Translations under genes and position numbers: made by a program
Shown here: piece after piece, positions 1-10,127 of the stretch
Position numbering within the stretch: the first letter of the stretch is position 1
How the letters are laid out: each line of letters begins with the position of its first letter
The notes under the pieces: generated by a model
What the model was told of the DNA's origin: nothing
The model's database searches: none
Seen by the model: only the letters and a program-made list of their open reading frames with translations
Origin: DATJKD01 sp963728295
GTDB lineage: Bacteria > Pseudomonadota > Gammaproteobacteria > Steroidobacterales > Steroidobacteraceae
NCBI GenBank assembly: GCA_963728295.1
Contig: CAVSKB010000019.1
Coordinates: 62,001-126,000 of the forward strand
DNA: 64,000 nucleotides
Direction of reading: 5' to 3'

Positions 1-2
1 GC

Positions 3-1319
3 ACGCTGCTCCTGGTATCGCACGACCGGGAATTTCTCGATGCCTGCATCACCCACGTGCTGCACATCGACGAACGGCGTCTGCTCGCCTATTCCGGCAA
101 CTATTCCGAGTTCGAACGGCAGCGTGCGGCGAAACTCGCCGGCCAGCAGGCGAGTTACGAGAAGCAGCAGCGCGAGATCGCGCACATGTCGCGATTCATC
201 GCACGCTTCCGTGCCAAGGCCTCGAAGGCGCGGCAGGCGCAGAGCCGCCTGAAGGCTCTCGACCGCCTCGAGCGCATCGCGGCGGCCCATGTGGACATGC
301 CGTTCGATTTCGAGTTCCGTACGCCCGATCGCGCGCCGGATCCTCTGATCGCGTTGTCGCAGATGACGGCCGGCCATGGGGAGCGCGTCGTGCTCGAGGA
401 CGTCGAGCTCAGCCTTCGGCCGGGCGCTCGTATCGGCCTGCTCGGACCGAACGGCGCCGGCAAATCGACACTGATCCGCGTCCTCGCCGGCGAGCTCGTC
501 CCGCTGTCGGGCGAGCGCATTTCGGGACAGGGCCTCTCGATCGGATACTTCGCGCAGCACCAGCTCGAGCAGCTCGATGAGGAGGCGTCGCCGTTAGAGC
601 ATCTCATTGCCGCCGATCCGCTGGCGCGCGAGCAGGATCTGCGCAATTTCCTCGGCGGCTTCGATTTTCGCGGCGATGTGGCGGAAGCGCCGGTGCGACC
701 GCTCTCGGGTGGTGAGAAGTCCCGTCTCGCTCTGGCGCTGATCGTGCACCGCCGCCCAAACCTGCTCCTGCTCGACGAACCCACGAATCATCTCGATCTG
801 GAGATGCGCCACGCGCTCACACGCGCGCTGGCGGGGTTCGAAGGCAGCCTCGTGCTCGTGTCGCACGACCGCGCCCTGCTGCGGACGATCTGCGACAGCC
901 TCGTGCTGATTGCTGACGGCAGAGCCCGGCCGTTCGACGGCGACGTCGACGACTATCTCGCCTGGCTCGCGCGCCGGCGCGATCGGCCGGAGCTGGCGGC
1001 TGCTCCGAGAACGCCCGACGCGCGTGAGCTGCGCCGCGCAGAGCGCAACGCCGCATCCGCTGCGAGGCGCGTGTTGCTCGCGCGCCGGAGGCCGTTGCTG
1101 GAGGAGGCAGCCAGGCTCGAGGACATCCTGGCGGATATGCAGCGCGACAAGCACGCGCTGGATGCACGGCTTGCCGACCCGGCGACGTACGCGGCGGCCC
1201 GCGGCGACGAAATCCAGTCGGCGACGCGCCGCTCGGCAGAGCTCGCCGCGCGGCTTGCGGAGGCCGAAGAGCGCTGGCTCGTCATCCACGCCGAGCTCGA
1301 GGCGATCGGCGTGCCCTGA
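3..1319 (+). CDS. yheS: ABC-F family ATPase, YheS type (5' end outside window)
   Basis: Soluble ABC-F ATPase; this family binds ribosomes rather than forming transporters. The open frame runs in from the window edge, so the start and most of the first ATPase domain are missing; the H-switch of domain 1 (LLVSHDREFL) is at the very edge. It continues with the YheS-type linker (YSGNYSEFERQRAAKLAGQQ), rich in charged residues, then a complete second ATPase domain: Walker A GPNGAGKST at about visible residue 148, signature LSGGEKSRLALA, Walker B LLLLDEPTNHLD and a second VSHDR. A charged coiled-coil C-terminal tail follows. The linker resembles YheS more than Uup or EttA. It is intact over its visible 438 residues and converges on the damaged SulP gene. 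Confidence 0.93.
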   Translation, partial: TLLLVSHDREFLDACITHVLHIDERRLLAYSGNYSEFERQRAAKLAGQQASYEKQQREIAHMSRFIARFRAKASKARQAQSRLKALDRLERIAAAHVDMPFDFEFRTPDRAPDPLIALSQMTAGHGERVVLEDVELSLRPGARIGLLGPNGAGKSTLIRVLAGELVPLSGERISGQGLSIGYFAQHQLEQLDEEASPLEHLIAADPLAREQDLRNFLGGFDFRGDVAEAPVRPLSGGEKSRLALALIVHRRPNLLLLDEPTNHLDLEMRHALTRALAGFEGSLVLVSHDRALLRTICDSLVLIADGRARPFDGDVDDYLAWLARRRDRPELAAAPRTPDARELRRAERNAASAARRVLLARRRPLLEEAARLEDILADMQRDKHALDARLADPATYAAARGDEIQSATRRSAELAARLAEAEERWLVIHAELEAIGVP

Positions 1320-1337
1320 GGGACTACACCCGTCAGC

Positions 1338-3097
1338 TCACGACAGATCACTGCGCGCATCGTGCCTCCCCTGCCAGCCCGGCTGTATGGCGGCCGGTTC
1401 GTCGGTCGGTCCCTGCCGCGGGGCCGGCCCTGCGCTCGCGGCAAACTCGATCGCCTCTGCATCGTTCAGGGCCGCCGCCAGGTCCGCTCCATAGCCGTCC
1501 GGTCCGAGAAGCCGCATCAGACCCGCTTTCTCGAACTTGGCGAGCACCCGCTCGTTCGCCTCGCAGAGGATCACCCGCACGCCGCGCTTGTGCAGGTCGT
1601 CGATCACCTCCTCCAGCGCCTGCAGGCCGGTGATGTCGATGAACGGCACCCAGCGCAGGCGGATGATCAGCACTCGCGGATCGGTGTGCGTCTGGCCAGC
1701 GCGCGCTCGAAGTTCTCGACCGCGCCGAAGAAGAACGGGCCTTCGATCGCGTAGACCAGCACGCCGGGCGGCAGCTCCGTCGAGCCGCGGTGCGCGAACT
1801 CCGCGGCGAGCTCCGCGCTCGGTCGCCTGCCGCACTTCCACGCTGGTCGCCATGCGGCGCAGGAACTGCAGCGTCGCGAGGATCACGCCGACGTTGACCG
1901 CGACCACCAGGTCGGCGAACACCGTCAGCGCGAACGTGATCAGCAGGATCACGACGTCGGCGCGCGGGGCGCGCGCGCAGCAGTCTGCACGAAGTGCCGC
2001 GGCCTCGCTCATGTTCCAGGCGACGACGAACAGGATCGCCGCCAGCGCGGCGAGCGGAATGTGCGACGGCGAGCGGCGCAAGCAGCAGCAGGATCAGCAC
2101 GAGCGTCGAGCGCGTGCACGATGCCCGCCAGCGGGCTGGTGCCGCCGTTGCGCACGTTGGTCGCGGTGCGCGCGATCGCGCCGGTGGCGGCGAAGCCGCC
2201 GAACAGCGGCGCGGCGATGTTCGCGATGCCCTGGCCGATCAGCTCCTGGTTCGAGTCGTGGCGCGTGCCGGCCATGCCGTCGGCGACGACCGCCGACAGC
2301 AGCGACTCGATCGCGCCGAGCATCGCGATCGTGAACGCCGGGCCGAGCAGCTCGATGACCCGCGCCAGCGTCACGTCCGGCAGCTGCGAGCGCGGGCAGC
2401 GCCCGCGGGATGCCGCCGAACGCGCTGCCGATGGTGGCGACGCCGTCGAAGCCGAACACCGCCTGCACGACCGGTCGCGACCAGCATGCGCGACCAGCGG
2501 CCCCGGCACGCGCCTCAGGCCCGGGAGCCTCGGCGCGTAGAGCACGATGACGAGCGAGACGATCGCCGAGCAGCGCGGTCGGCCGGATGCAGGTCGCGGC
2601 AGCGCCTGCAGCAGCGTGCCACAGCTTCTCGTGGAAGTGCTCGCCGCCGCCGGCGGGCAGGCCGAAGAAGTCCTTCCACTGGCCGACGAAGATGATCACG
2701 CCGATGCCGGCGGTGAAGCCGACGATCACCGGATCCGGGATGAACTTGATGACGCCGCCCAGCCGCGCGAGGCCCATCAGCAGCAGCATCAGCGCCGGCC
2801 ATCAGCGTCGCGACCTGCAGGCCGTCGATGCCGTACTGCGCGGTGATGCCGGCGAGGATCGCGATGAACGCGCCGGTCGGCCCGGCGATCTGCACCCGGC
2901 TGCCGCCCGAACGGACACGACGAGGCCGGCGACGATGGCGGTGTAGAGGCCCTGCTCGGGTCGCGCCCGGAGGCGATCGCGAACGCCATCGCGAGCGGCA
3001 GCGCGACGACGCCCACCACCACGCCGGCGACGAGATTCGCGCGCCAGTGCGCGCGGCCGAAGAGGCCGGCCCGCCAGGCTTCGCGCGCCGCGATCAC
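1338..3097 (-). pseudogene. SulP-family anion transporter with STAS domain, multiply frameshifted
   Basis: Remnant or badly sequenced copy of a SulP permease (sulfate, bicarbonate or other anion transporter of the inner membrane). Pieces in all three minus frames join in the family's order: N-terminal [20 protein letters not shown] (about 3040), [21 protein letters not shown] (2890-2830), [19 protein letters not shown] (2760-2700), [20 protein letters not shown] (2330-2270), and a C-terminal STAS domain with RLRWVPFIDITGLQALEEV (about 1660-1600). I need about eight or nine frame changes in 1.76 kb to restore it, near 2958, 2905, 2795, 2580, 2500, 2395, 2085, 1830 and 1690. That is far more than in any other gene here. 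Substrate cannot be assigned. Confidence 0.8.
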
Positions 3098-3134
3098 CGG
3101 CGGTAATCCGGCGGCTCGTTCCGGCCGTCCACGG

Positions 3135-4312
3135 TCACGAACGGACGAGGTGCCGGCCGAGCTCGGCGACGTTGCGGCAGCCGAGCAGGGTCATTACGCG
3201 CTCCATCTCCGCTCGCAGGAGCATGAGCGCATGCCCGACCCCCGCCTCGCCCCCGGCGGCCAGCCCGTAGAGCGCGGCACGACCGATCATGACTGCGTGG
3301 GCGCCGAGCGCCACGGCCTTGAGCACGTCGGAGCCGCGCCGGAACCCGCCGTCGACCAGCAACGTCGACGCGGTCGCGCAGCTCCGCGGCCACGGCCGGC
3401 AGAAGCTCGACGCCGGAGATCGCCGAGTCGAGCTGACGCCCGCCGTGATTCGACAGCACGATGCCGTCGGCGCCCAGTGTCCACCGCGCGGCGCGCATCG
3501 TCGACGCTCAGGATGCCCTTCAGCACCAACCGCCCACGCCAGCGTTCCCGCAACCGGGCGACGTCGTCCCAGGAGAAGAGCGGGTTCAACTGCGTCGCGA
3601 GATAGCGCACGCCCAGGAACGCCGACTGACGCTGTCCGCCCGACGGGAGGAACTCGATCAGATTCTCGAAACGCGGCACGCCACCCGGCAGGAGCACCCG
3701 CCACACCCAGGCCGGATGGGCGAGCATGTCCAGCAGCGCCGGCACGCCGAGCTTCATCGGCGCGCGATAGTTGCGCTGGTCCCATTCGCGCGCTCCGAGC
3801 GTGGGGACGTCGGTGGTCACGACCAGCGTGCCGAAGCCGGCGTCCCGCGCCCGGTCCAGCAGACGCTCGAGCGCGCGCGGATCCTTCACCGGATAGAGCT
3901 GAAACCAGTTGTCTCCCGGCGCCTCTCGCGCCAGCGTCTCGATCGCGCAGTTCGACACCGTGCTGAGCGTGAAGGGCACACCGGCCGTCGCCGCGGCCCG
4001 CGCAAGCGCCACGTCACCGTTCGGCCACAGCAGCCCGTTGAATCCCGTCGGCGCGATCACGATGGGGAGATTGGCCCGCTTTCCAAACAGGCTCACGGCG
4101 GGATCCGGCATCGCCACACCGACCAGCGAGCGAGGTTGCCACACGATGCGTTCGAACACGTCGCGGTTTCGCTTCAGGCTGACCTCGTCCTCCGCCCCGC
4201 CTTCGAGATACTCGCAGCTCGAGCGCGGCAGGCGACGGTGTGCGATCCGCCGCAGGTCCTCGATCGTGACCGCACGCCGGAGGTCACGACCGGCATAGTG
4301 CCTGCGCCTCAT
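3135..4312 (-). CDS. FMN-dependent alpha-hydroxy-acid dehydrogenase (LldD-like), two frameshifts
   Basis: Flavoenzyme of the L-lactate/mandelate dehydrogenase and glycolate oxidase family, which oxidises 2-hydroxy acids to 2-oxo acids. The first 270 codons read continuously and include the FMN-binding stretches PIVIAPTGFNGLLWPNGD and TLSTVSNCAIE, the NWFQLYPVKD strand and VVTTDVPTLGARE. The catalytic segment GADGIVLSNHGGRQLD (active-site His) lies in a second frame after about 3480, and the C-terminal phosphate-binding part VDGGFRRGSDVLKAVALGA in a third after about 3360. All expected parts are present in order, so two single-base errors are more likely than decay. The start overlaps the stop of the upstream oxidoreductase by 4 bases, suggesting translational coupling. 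The exact substrate is not readable. Confidence 0.85.
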
Positions 4313-5259
4313 CGCGCGGTCTGATCGGCGTGCACGAGCTCGGTGATGCGGATCGCGGCCTCGAGTGCGCGCAGCCCGTCCTCGCCCGTGACCACCGGCG
4401 GCCGGCCTTCCCGGATCGCGCCCAGGAAGGCTTCTATCTCGAGCCTGAGCGCGTCGCCTTGCTCGTAGCTGCGCTCCTCGATCGTGACCTGTCCCGGTGC
4501 GGCCGCGGCGGATTCGTGCGGTTTGCGCACGATAGTGAGCACCTTCTGCTGCAGATCGATGGAGATGTAGGCGTCGTCCTGGAAGAGCCGCAGCTTGCGT
4601 TCCACCTTCATGCTGACGCGGCTCGCCGTCGTGTTCGCCACGCAGCCGTTCGCATACCGGATGCGCGCGTTCGCGATGTCGAGCCCGGCGGAGAACACCG
4701 AGGTTCCCACCGCATCGATCGACTCGATAGGCGCACCGACGAGGCTCTGGATGAGGTCGATGTCGTGGATCATGAGGTCGAGCACGACGTTGACGTCGGT
4801 CCCGCGCGGCTTGAACTGGGCGAGACGGTGCGATTCGACGAAACGCGGTGTGCGGAGCGTGCCCTCGAGCGCGAGGATCGCCGAGTTGAACCGCTCGAGA
4901 TGCCCCACCTGCAGCACCCGCCCGCGTTCTGCGGCCAGTCGCACGAGCTCGCGCGCCTGCTCCGGTGTCTCGGTGATCGGCTTCTCGACCAGCACATGCA
5001 CGCCGTGCTCGAGGCAGGCCCGCGCGATCGGATGATGCAGCGGCGTGGGCGTCGCGATGCTCACGGCATCGACCTCGTCGAGGATCCGGTTGTAGTCGGC
5101 CACGGCGCGGCAGCCCGTCTCCGCGGCGACGCGCTCACGCGTGGCCGCGTCCGGATCGACCACCGCCACAAGCTCCGATTCACCCAGTGCGGCGTACTTC
5201 TGCGCGTGAAACCGCCCAAGATAGCCGACGCCGATCACCGCCGTGCGCACCTTTGTCAT
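4309..5259 (-). CDS. Gfo/Idh/MocA family NAD(P)-dependent oxidoreductase
   Basis: Predicted sugar or nucleotide-sugar dehydrogenase. The N-terminal Rossmann fold starts immediately (AVIGVGYLGRFHAQKYAALG, VVDPD), followed by the family motif VLVEKPITET and the C-terminal domain containing QVGHLERFNSA and DLMIHDIDLIQSLVG. Length is 316 residues, usual for the family. I chose the ATG at 5259 because the Rossmann strand begins five residues later; the open frame extends upstream to 5331 without conserved sequence. The sequence style resembles the GnnA-like group that oxidises UDP-GlcNAc at C3 for amide-linked lipid A, but no gnnB or lpx gene is here, so that is only a possibility. It is followed directly by the FMN dehydrogenase. 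Confidence 0.85.
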   Translation of the reverse strand: MTKVRTAVIGVGYLGRFHAQKYAALGESELVAVVDPDAATRERVAAETGCRAVADYNRILDEVDAVSIATPTPLHHPIARACLEHGVHVLVEKPITETPEQARELVRLAAERGRVLQVGHLERFNSAILALEGTLRTPRFVESHRLAQFKPRGTDVNVVLDLMIHDIDLIQSLVGAPIESIDAVGTSVFSAGLDIANARIRYANGCVANTTASRVSMKVERKLRLFQDDAYISIDLQQKVLTIVRKPHESAAAAPGQVTIEERSYEQGDALRLEIEAFLGAIREGRPPVVTGEDGLRALEAAIRITELVHADQTAR

Positions 5260-5423
5260 TGGTTCCGCCTGCTGCACGCCAGAGTACGACCGCAGTCGAG
5301 ACCGGCGATGATACTTAAGCCGCCCCGGCAAAACAGAGGTGCCTCACACACCCGCTTGCGGCACCGTCGCTCGACGGTCACGATGCGCGGGCCGCGCGGG
5401 CCGCGCGGTTGGAGACGGTCGTC

Positions 5424-5747
5424 ATGTCCAACGGCAGCAAGCGCGAACTGATCTGGCTCGGAGTCGCCGTGTTCGCCGGTCTCGTCGTGATGCCCCTGCT
5501 CGTCTATGCGACCGGCATGCTGACCCTGGGCGCGTACAGCCGCGGCGGCGCCGGGCGCTTTCTCGCTGATTTCCTTCGCAGCCTTGCTGGTCTCGAGTGG
5601 CAGGCGATCGTGCTCGCAGCCCCGCCGATCGCGCTCGTCGTCGCATGGCGCGTAATCCGGGCGGTGCGCGCCCGCCGCCCCGGTGATGAATACGTGGATG
5701 CACGGGCCGCTCGCGACCCATCCGTGCGCCGCGAGCCCACTCTCTAG
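5424..5747 (+). CDS. Small two-helix membrane protein, unknown function
   Basis: Unrecognised 107-residue protein. Two hydrophobic spans are visible, LIWLGVAVFAGLVVMPLLVY near residue 10 and AIVLAAPPIALVVAWRVI near residue 60, separated by a Gly/Arg-containing loop, with a charged C-terminus (VRARRPGDEYVDARAARD). The ATG at 5424 is preferred to the upstream TTG at 5409 because the hydrophobic segment follows within ten residues of it. It lies alone on the plus strand between two minus-strand genes and converges on the M28 peptidase gene. Confidence 0.55.
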   Translation: MSNGSKRELIWLGVAVFAGLVVMPLLVYATGMLTLGAYSRGGAGRFLADFLRSLAGLEWQAIVLAAPPIALVVAWRVIRAVRARRPGDEYVDARAARDPSVRREPTL

Positions 5748-5766
5748 TCCGCCACGGCCTGTTGAC

Positions 5767-7435
5767 TTACTGCGAGGCCGCGCCGCCCGCGCGGCTCTGG
5801 TCGCGGATTGCGCGAAACTCGTTGCCCGGACGCCAGTTCGGGAAGCCCTGCTCCATCGCAAGCATCAGCCCGACGTCGAAATAGAGCTCGAGGTCCTGGA
5901 TCGCGCCAGAGAGATCCCAGTCGGGATCGAACTCATCGGAGGGCTTGTGATACCGGTGCGAAATGTAGTCGGTGTTCTTCTGCAGGCCCCACTCCGGTCC
6001 GTGGTCCTCGGAATCGATCCCCGCCCGCGCATAGAGCATCGGCACGCCTTTGCGGGCCAGCATGAAGTGGTCGGAGCGGTAGTACGAGCCTTTCTCCGGG
6101 GTAGGCTCCGGCGCCAGGACGCGGCCCTGCTCCGCGGCCGCCGCGGCGAGATAGTCCTCGAGCTCGGAGGCGCCGTACCCGACCACGGTCACGTCGCGGG
6201 TCCGACCGTTGACCGCCATGCCGTCCATGTTGAAGCCGCCGGCGATCTGCGCCAGTGGCACGACCGGGATGGTCGGCGAAGTACTCGCTCCCCAGCAAAC
6301 CGTATTCCTCGCCAGTAAAGCCCACGAACACCACCGAGCGCTCAGGCCGCGGCCGCACCTCGCCGAACGCGCGCGCGAGCTCGATCAGCGCGGCGGTGCC
6401 CGTAGCGTTGTCGACCGCGCCGTTGAAGATCGTGTCGCCGCTGCCTTCCGCCGTCCTGCCGAGATGATCCCAGTGCGCGGTGTAGATGACGTATTCATCG
6501 GGCCGCTTCGTACCCGGCAGGATGCCGACCACGTTGTTCGACGTGATCCGGTGGATGTCGTTCGCTACCCGGGTTGTCGCCCTGAGCGGCAGCGGCATCG
6601 GCCGGAACCCGCGTCTTGCGGCGGCCGCCTTGACGGTGTCGTAGTCGAGGCCGGCCGCAAGGAACACTTTCACCGCCGCATCACGGGTCATCCAGCCTTC
6701 GACCCCCACCAGCGAACTGGCCTCCCCGGGCGTATCGATCGCGAGCTGCGGACGCGCGGCGCCGTTGCGCAGTACCTCCCATGGGTAGGCCGCCGGTGCC
6801 TCCTCGTGGACGATGATTGCCCCGGCCGCGCCCTGGCGGGCTGCTTCTTCGTACTTGTACGTCCAGCGGCCGTGGTAGGTCATGGCGCGCCCGTTGAAGA
6901 GCTCCGGATCGCCGGTCGCGAATCCAGGATCGTTTACAAGGATGACGGCTGTCTTGCCGCGCATGTCGAGCCCGGCGTAGTCGTTCCAGCGCATCGCGGG
7001 CTCGACGATCCCGTAGCCGACGAAGACCAGCTCGCTGTCGGTGAGCGCGAATTCCGGCACCACCCGCTTGGTCCAGTACACGGCGTCATCGGCGTACTTG
7101 AGCAGCGTATCGCCGCCTGCACCCGAGATGCGGAGCGCGGCGTCCGGGCGCGTCATCAGCTCGACCAGGGGTACCGGCTGGCGAAAGCTGCCACTCGCGC
7201 CCGGCTGGAGTCCGGCCCTGCGGAATTCCTGCTCGAGGTAGGCGATCGTCTTGTCTTCGCCGGCCGTGGCCGGACGGCGGCCTTCGAAGTCGTCGGAAGC
7301 GAGGACGCGCACGTGGTCGGCGTAGCGATCGGCCTCGAACGACGGCGTAACGGGGCTCGACACGCAGCCGGCCACAAGACCGGCCAGGAGTCCGGTGAGA
7401 ACCGCAGGAAGAGCGCTTGGACGGCGACCAGGCAT
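5767..7435 (-). CDS. M28 family zinc peptidase lipoprotein, one frameshift
   Basis: Exported metallopeptidase with a PA-type insert, resembling bacterial M28 aminopeptidases that trim N-terminal residues. The ATG at 7435 has a strong Shine-Dalgarno (GGAGGTG) and gives a lipoprotein signal (LLAGLVAGC), so it is probably membrane-anchored in the periplasm. The PA domain covers roughly residues 120-270. The metal-binding core is clear: YTAHWDHLG, FNGAVDNATGTAALIELAR, FVGFTGEEYGLLGSEYF, and in a second frame MDGMAVNGRTRDVTVVGYG and YYRSDHFMLARKGVPML, which carry the remaining ligands. The frame break is near 6270. Both halves match the family with nothing missing, so an indel error is likely. The small membrane protein at 7483 lies just upstream. 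Confidence 0.87.
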
Positions 7436-7482
7436 GAGTGTCACCTCCGGGAGGAATTGGAGCCGGGGGCGGCGCAGCACCA

Positions 7483-7776
7483 TCAGTAGCGGGTGGACCA
7501 GTACAGCGCCGCTACGCCCGCGAGGGCGGACCACATCAGAAGCTGCGACCAGACGCGCCAGCGGCGTTGCCTGAGCTCAGCCACGAAACTGACGGCCGCG
7601 ACCGCGGTCAAAGTACCGAATATCAGCGCGTACGTGGCCAGCAGGGGCAGTTCGGCCCTGAATTGCGGATGTTCGCTGGCGAGGACCAGGAACACGACCA
7701 GGGTGGCTCCCAGGGCGAAGGTGGTGGCGGCAGCTGAGCCGAGCACAAAACCTGTCAAGATCGCGAGCGGCTGCAT
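7483..7776 (-). CDS. Small three-helix membrane protein, unknown function
   Basis: Unrecognised 97-residue protein that is mostly hydrophobic. Three likely membrane spans are visible: residues 5-33 (ending LVVFLVLASE), 45-66 (LLATYALIFGTLTAVAAVSF) and 75-92 (LLMWSALAGVAALYW). A basic loop, ELRQRRWRVW, sits between the last two. It lies 47 bases upstream of the M28 peptidase on the same strand and is divergent from prc. Its reading frame is clean; nothing points to a function. Confidence 0.6.
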   Translation of the reverse strand: MQPLAILTGFVLGSAAATTFALGATLVVFLVLASEHPQFRAELPLLATYALIFGTLTAVAAVSFVAELRQRRWRVWSQLLMWSALAGVAALYWSTRY

Positions 7777-7865
7777 GTATTACGTTCAACGCCTGCCGGC
7801 CCCTTGATTGGCGCCGGTGGTGTCTCTAGCCTAGGTCTCAAGGTATCCCGGTCGAGGGGGTGGAA

Positions 7866-10009
7866 GTGTACCAGTCAGGTTACGTCGGTAAGGAAACCGG
7901 AGTCCGCCGTTGGCGACGTTCAGGCGCGGTGCTGATCACCGCCATCGCCCTCGGCGTAGGCACGCTATTGCTCGGGACGGCGCCCGCACCCTCCTCGACC
8001 GCGGGCGCAACCACGCTCGAGCTCGCGCCCACCGACAGGCATGGCAAGGTGGCGCGCCTCGTCAGCAGCATGTTCGAGCGCTCTCACTACCGGCAGGCCC
8101 CGGTCAACGATCCCGTGTCCTCGCTGGTGCTCGACCGCTACCTGGAATCCCTCGATGGCGCGCGCAGCTATTTCCTCGCGAGCGACATCGCCGAGTTCGA
8201 GCGCTATCGCTACCAGCTCGACGATGCCGTGACCACGGGACGCGTCGAGCCGGCGTTCGCGATCTACAACCGGTTCCAGGAACGCAACCGCGAGCGGATC
8301 AAGCACGCGCTGGCGGTGCTCGAAGTCGAGCCGAATTTCACGATCGAAGAGACTTTCGAGTTCGACCGCAAGGACGCGCCCTGGGCGGCGAATCGTGCGG
8401 AGCTCGATGAGCTCTGGAGAAAGCGCGTCAAGAACGACGCCGTGTCGCTGATGCTCGCCGACAAGACGTGGCCCGAGGCGCAGGACGTGCTGCGCAAGCG
8501 CTACGAGCGCGTGCTGAAGCGCAGCGAGCAGATTACTGCGGACGACGTGTTCGAGAACTTCATGAACGCGTTCGCGCACGTCTTCGACCCGCACTCGAGC
8601 TATTTCTCGCCGCGGAATTCCGAGGAATACCGGATCCAGATGAGCCTGTCCTACGAGGGCATCGGCGCTTCGCTGCAGCTCGTCGACGACTTCGTGACCG
8701 TGGTCGAGATCCTGCCCGGTGGGTCGGCGCAGCAGACCGGGGAAGTGACGGCCAAGGACCGCATCGTCGCCGTCGGCCAGGGCAAATCGGGCGAGCTGGT
8801 CGACGTGGTCGGCTGGCGGCTCGACGACGTGGTTCAGCTCATCCGCGGGCCGGTCGGCTCCTTCGTGCGTCTGCAGATCCAGCCGGGCTCGTCGGCTCCA
8901 GGTTCGGCCGACAAGGTGGTGATGCTTCCCCGGGCCAAGATCACGCTCGAGGCGCAGGCGGCGAAGAAAGAGCTCAAGACAATCGTCCGCGGCGAGGAGA
9001 CGATGCGCGTGGGCGTCATCACCGTGCCCTCCTTCTACCAGGACTACAACGCCCGGGCCGCAGGCGACGAGGATTACCGCAGCACCACGCGCGACGTGCG
9101 CAAGCTGATCGAGGAGTTCAAGGCCGCGGGTGGTGTCGATTCGCTGGTGCTCGATCTGCGCGAGAACGGCGGCGGGCACCTGAGTGAGGCCATAGGTCTC
9201 GTGAACCTGTTCGTCGCGCAGGGGCCGGTGGTCCAGCTGCGCGAAACGGGTGGCCGGATCGAAGTGCTCCCTTCCGAGGGAGAGGGCGTGGTTTACGACG
9301 GGCCGCTCACGATCCTCGTCGACCGCTTCAGCGCGTCGGCCTCGGAGATCTTCGCCGCCGCCATGCAGGACTACGGGCGCGGGCTGGTCCTCGGGCAGGA
9401 AACCTACGGCAAGGGCTCGGTGCAGAACCTCTACCCGCTCGACCGTTACGCGCTCGGGCAGGACCCGGGCTTCGGACAGCTCACCGTTACGATCGGCATG
9501 TATTTCCGCGTGACTGGCGACAGCACCCAGAATCGCGGTGTGCAACCCGACATCCGTCTGCCGTCGGCTATCAGCGTCGAGGACGTCGGCGAGAGCGCGC
9601 GTGACGGCGCCCTGCCGTGGTATCGCATCCGCCCGGCCGAGTTCCGCACCCAGGGGTCGTTCACGCCGATCCTCGATGAGCTGCAGCGCAGCCACGACCA
9701 GCGCGTCGTTGGCAACGCGGATTTCCGCTACACGATGGCGGAATATGCCGCCATCGACGAAATGCGCCGGGAAAAGTCGGTGTCGCTCAACCTCAAGACG
9801 CGACAGACCGAACGCGAGACCGCAGCGGCAGGAGCAGCTCGCGCGAGAGAACGCCCGACGCAGCGCCCGCGGGGAGCGCACCCTTGAAGACGGTCGAGGA
9901 ACTCACGGACGATCCCCCCGACGCGATCCTCGAGGAGGCTACGCAGATTGCCGCAGACCTGAGCCGCCTCGAACCGCGGTACCTGAGCCGGGTTCCCCAG
10001 GGCTCCTGA
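7866..10009 (+). CDS. prc: Tail-specific protease Prc (S41A carboxy-terminal processing peptidase)
   Basis: Periplasmic serine protease that degrades proteins with nonpolar C-termini and trims cell-wall hydrolases and their regulators. After a basic N-terminus and one hydrophobic segment (VLITAIALGVGTLLLG), the Prc N-terminal helical domain follows, then a PDZ domain (SYEGIGASLQLVDDFVTV...ILPGGSAQQTGEV) and the S41 domain. The catalytic Ser is in RFSASASEIFAAAMQDYGRG (about residue 491) and the Lys in ETYGKGSVQ 25 residues on. The GTG at 7866 is 7 bases from a GAGGGGG ribosome site; a GTG at 7860 is too close to it. Near the end the frame breaks twice (about 9825 and 9878). Reading across the breaks adds a normal Prc tail (DDPPDAILEEATQIAADLSR) to a stop at 10009, whereas the uninterrupted frame stops at 9887. 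Confidence 0.93.
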
Positions 10010-10127
10010 GACCGGCTGGGGGCCCTGCCGGCACGGGCCGGCGCATCCGTCTGGTGTTCTACTTGACTACAACACTATAGACGCCTAGCATCGCGGCCAC
10101 ATTTGTGACCCGACCGGGGGCCCGATC

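Noticed and set aside
7965..9881. 638-codon open frame antisense to prc
   Set aside because: High-GC shadow of prc: lacks any family motif, rich in Arg/His/Ala, and the plus frame is a clear Prc protein.
10068..10090. Promoter at TTGACT/TATAGA before the adaptor gene
   Set aside because: The two hexamers are only about 7 bases apart, not the 16-18 needed.
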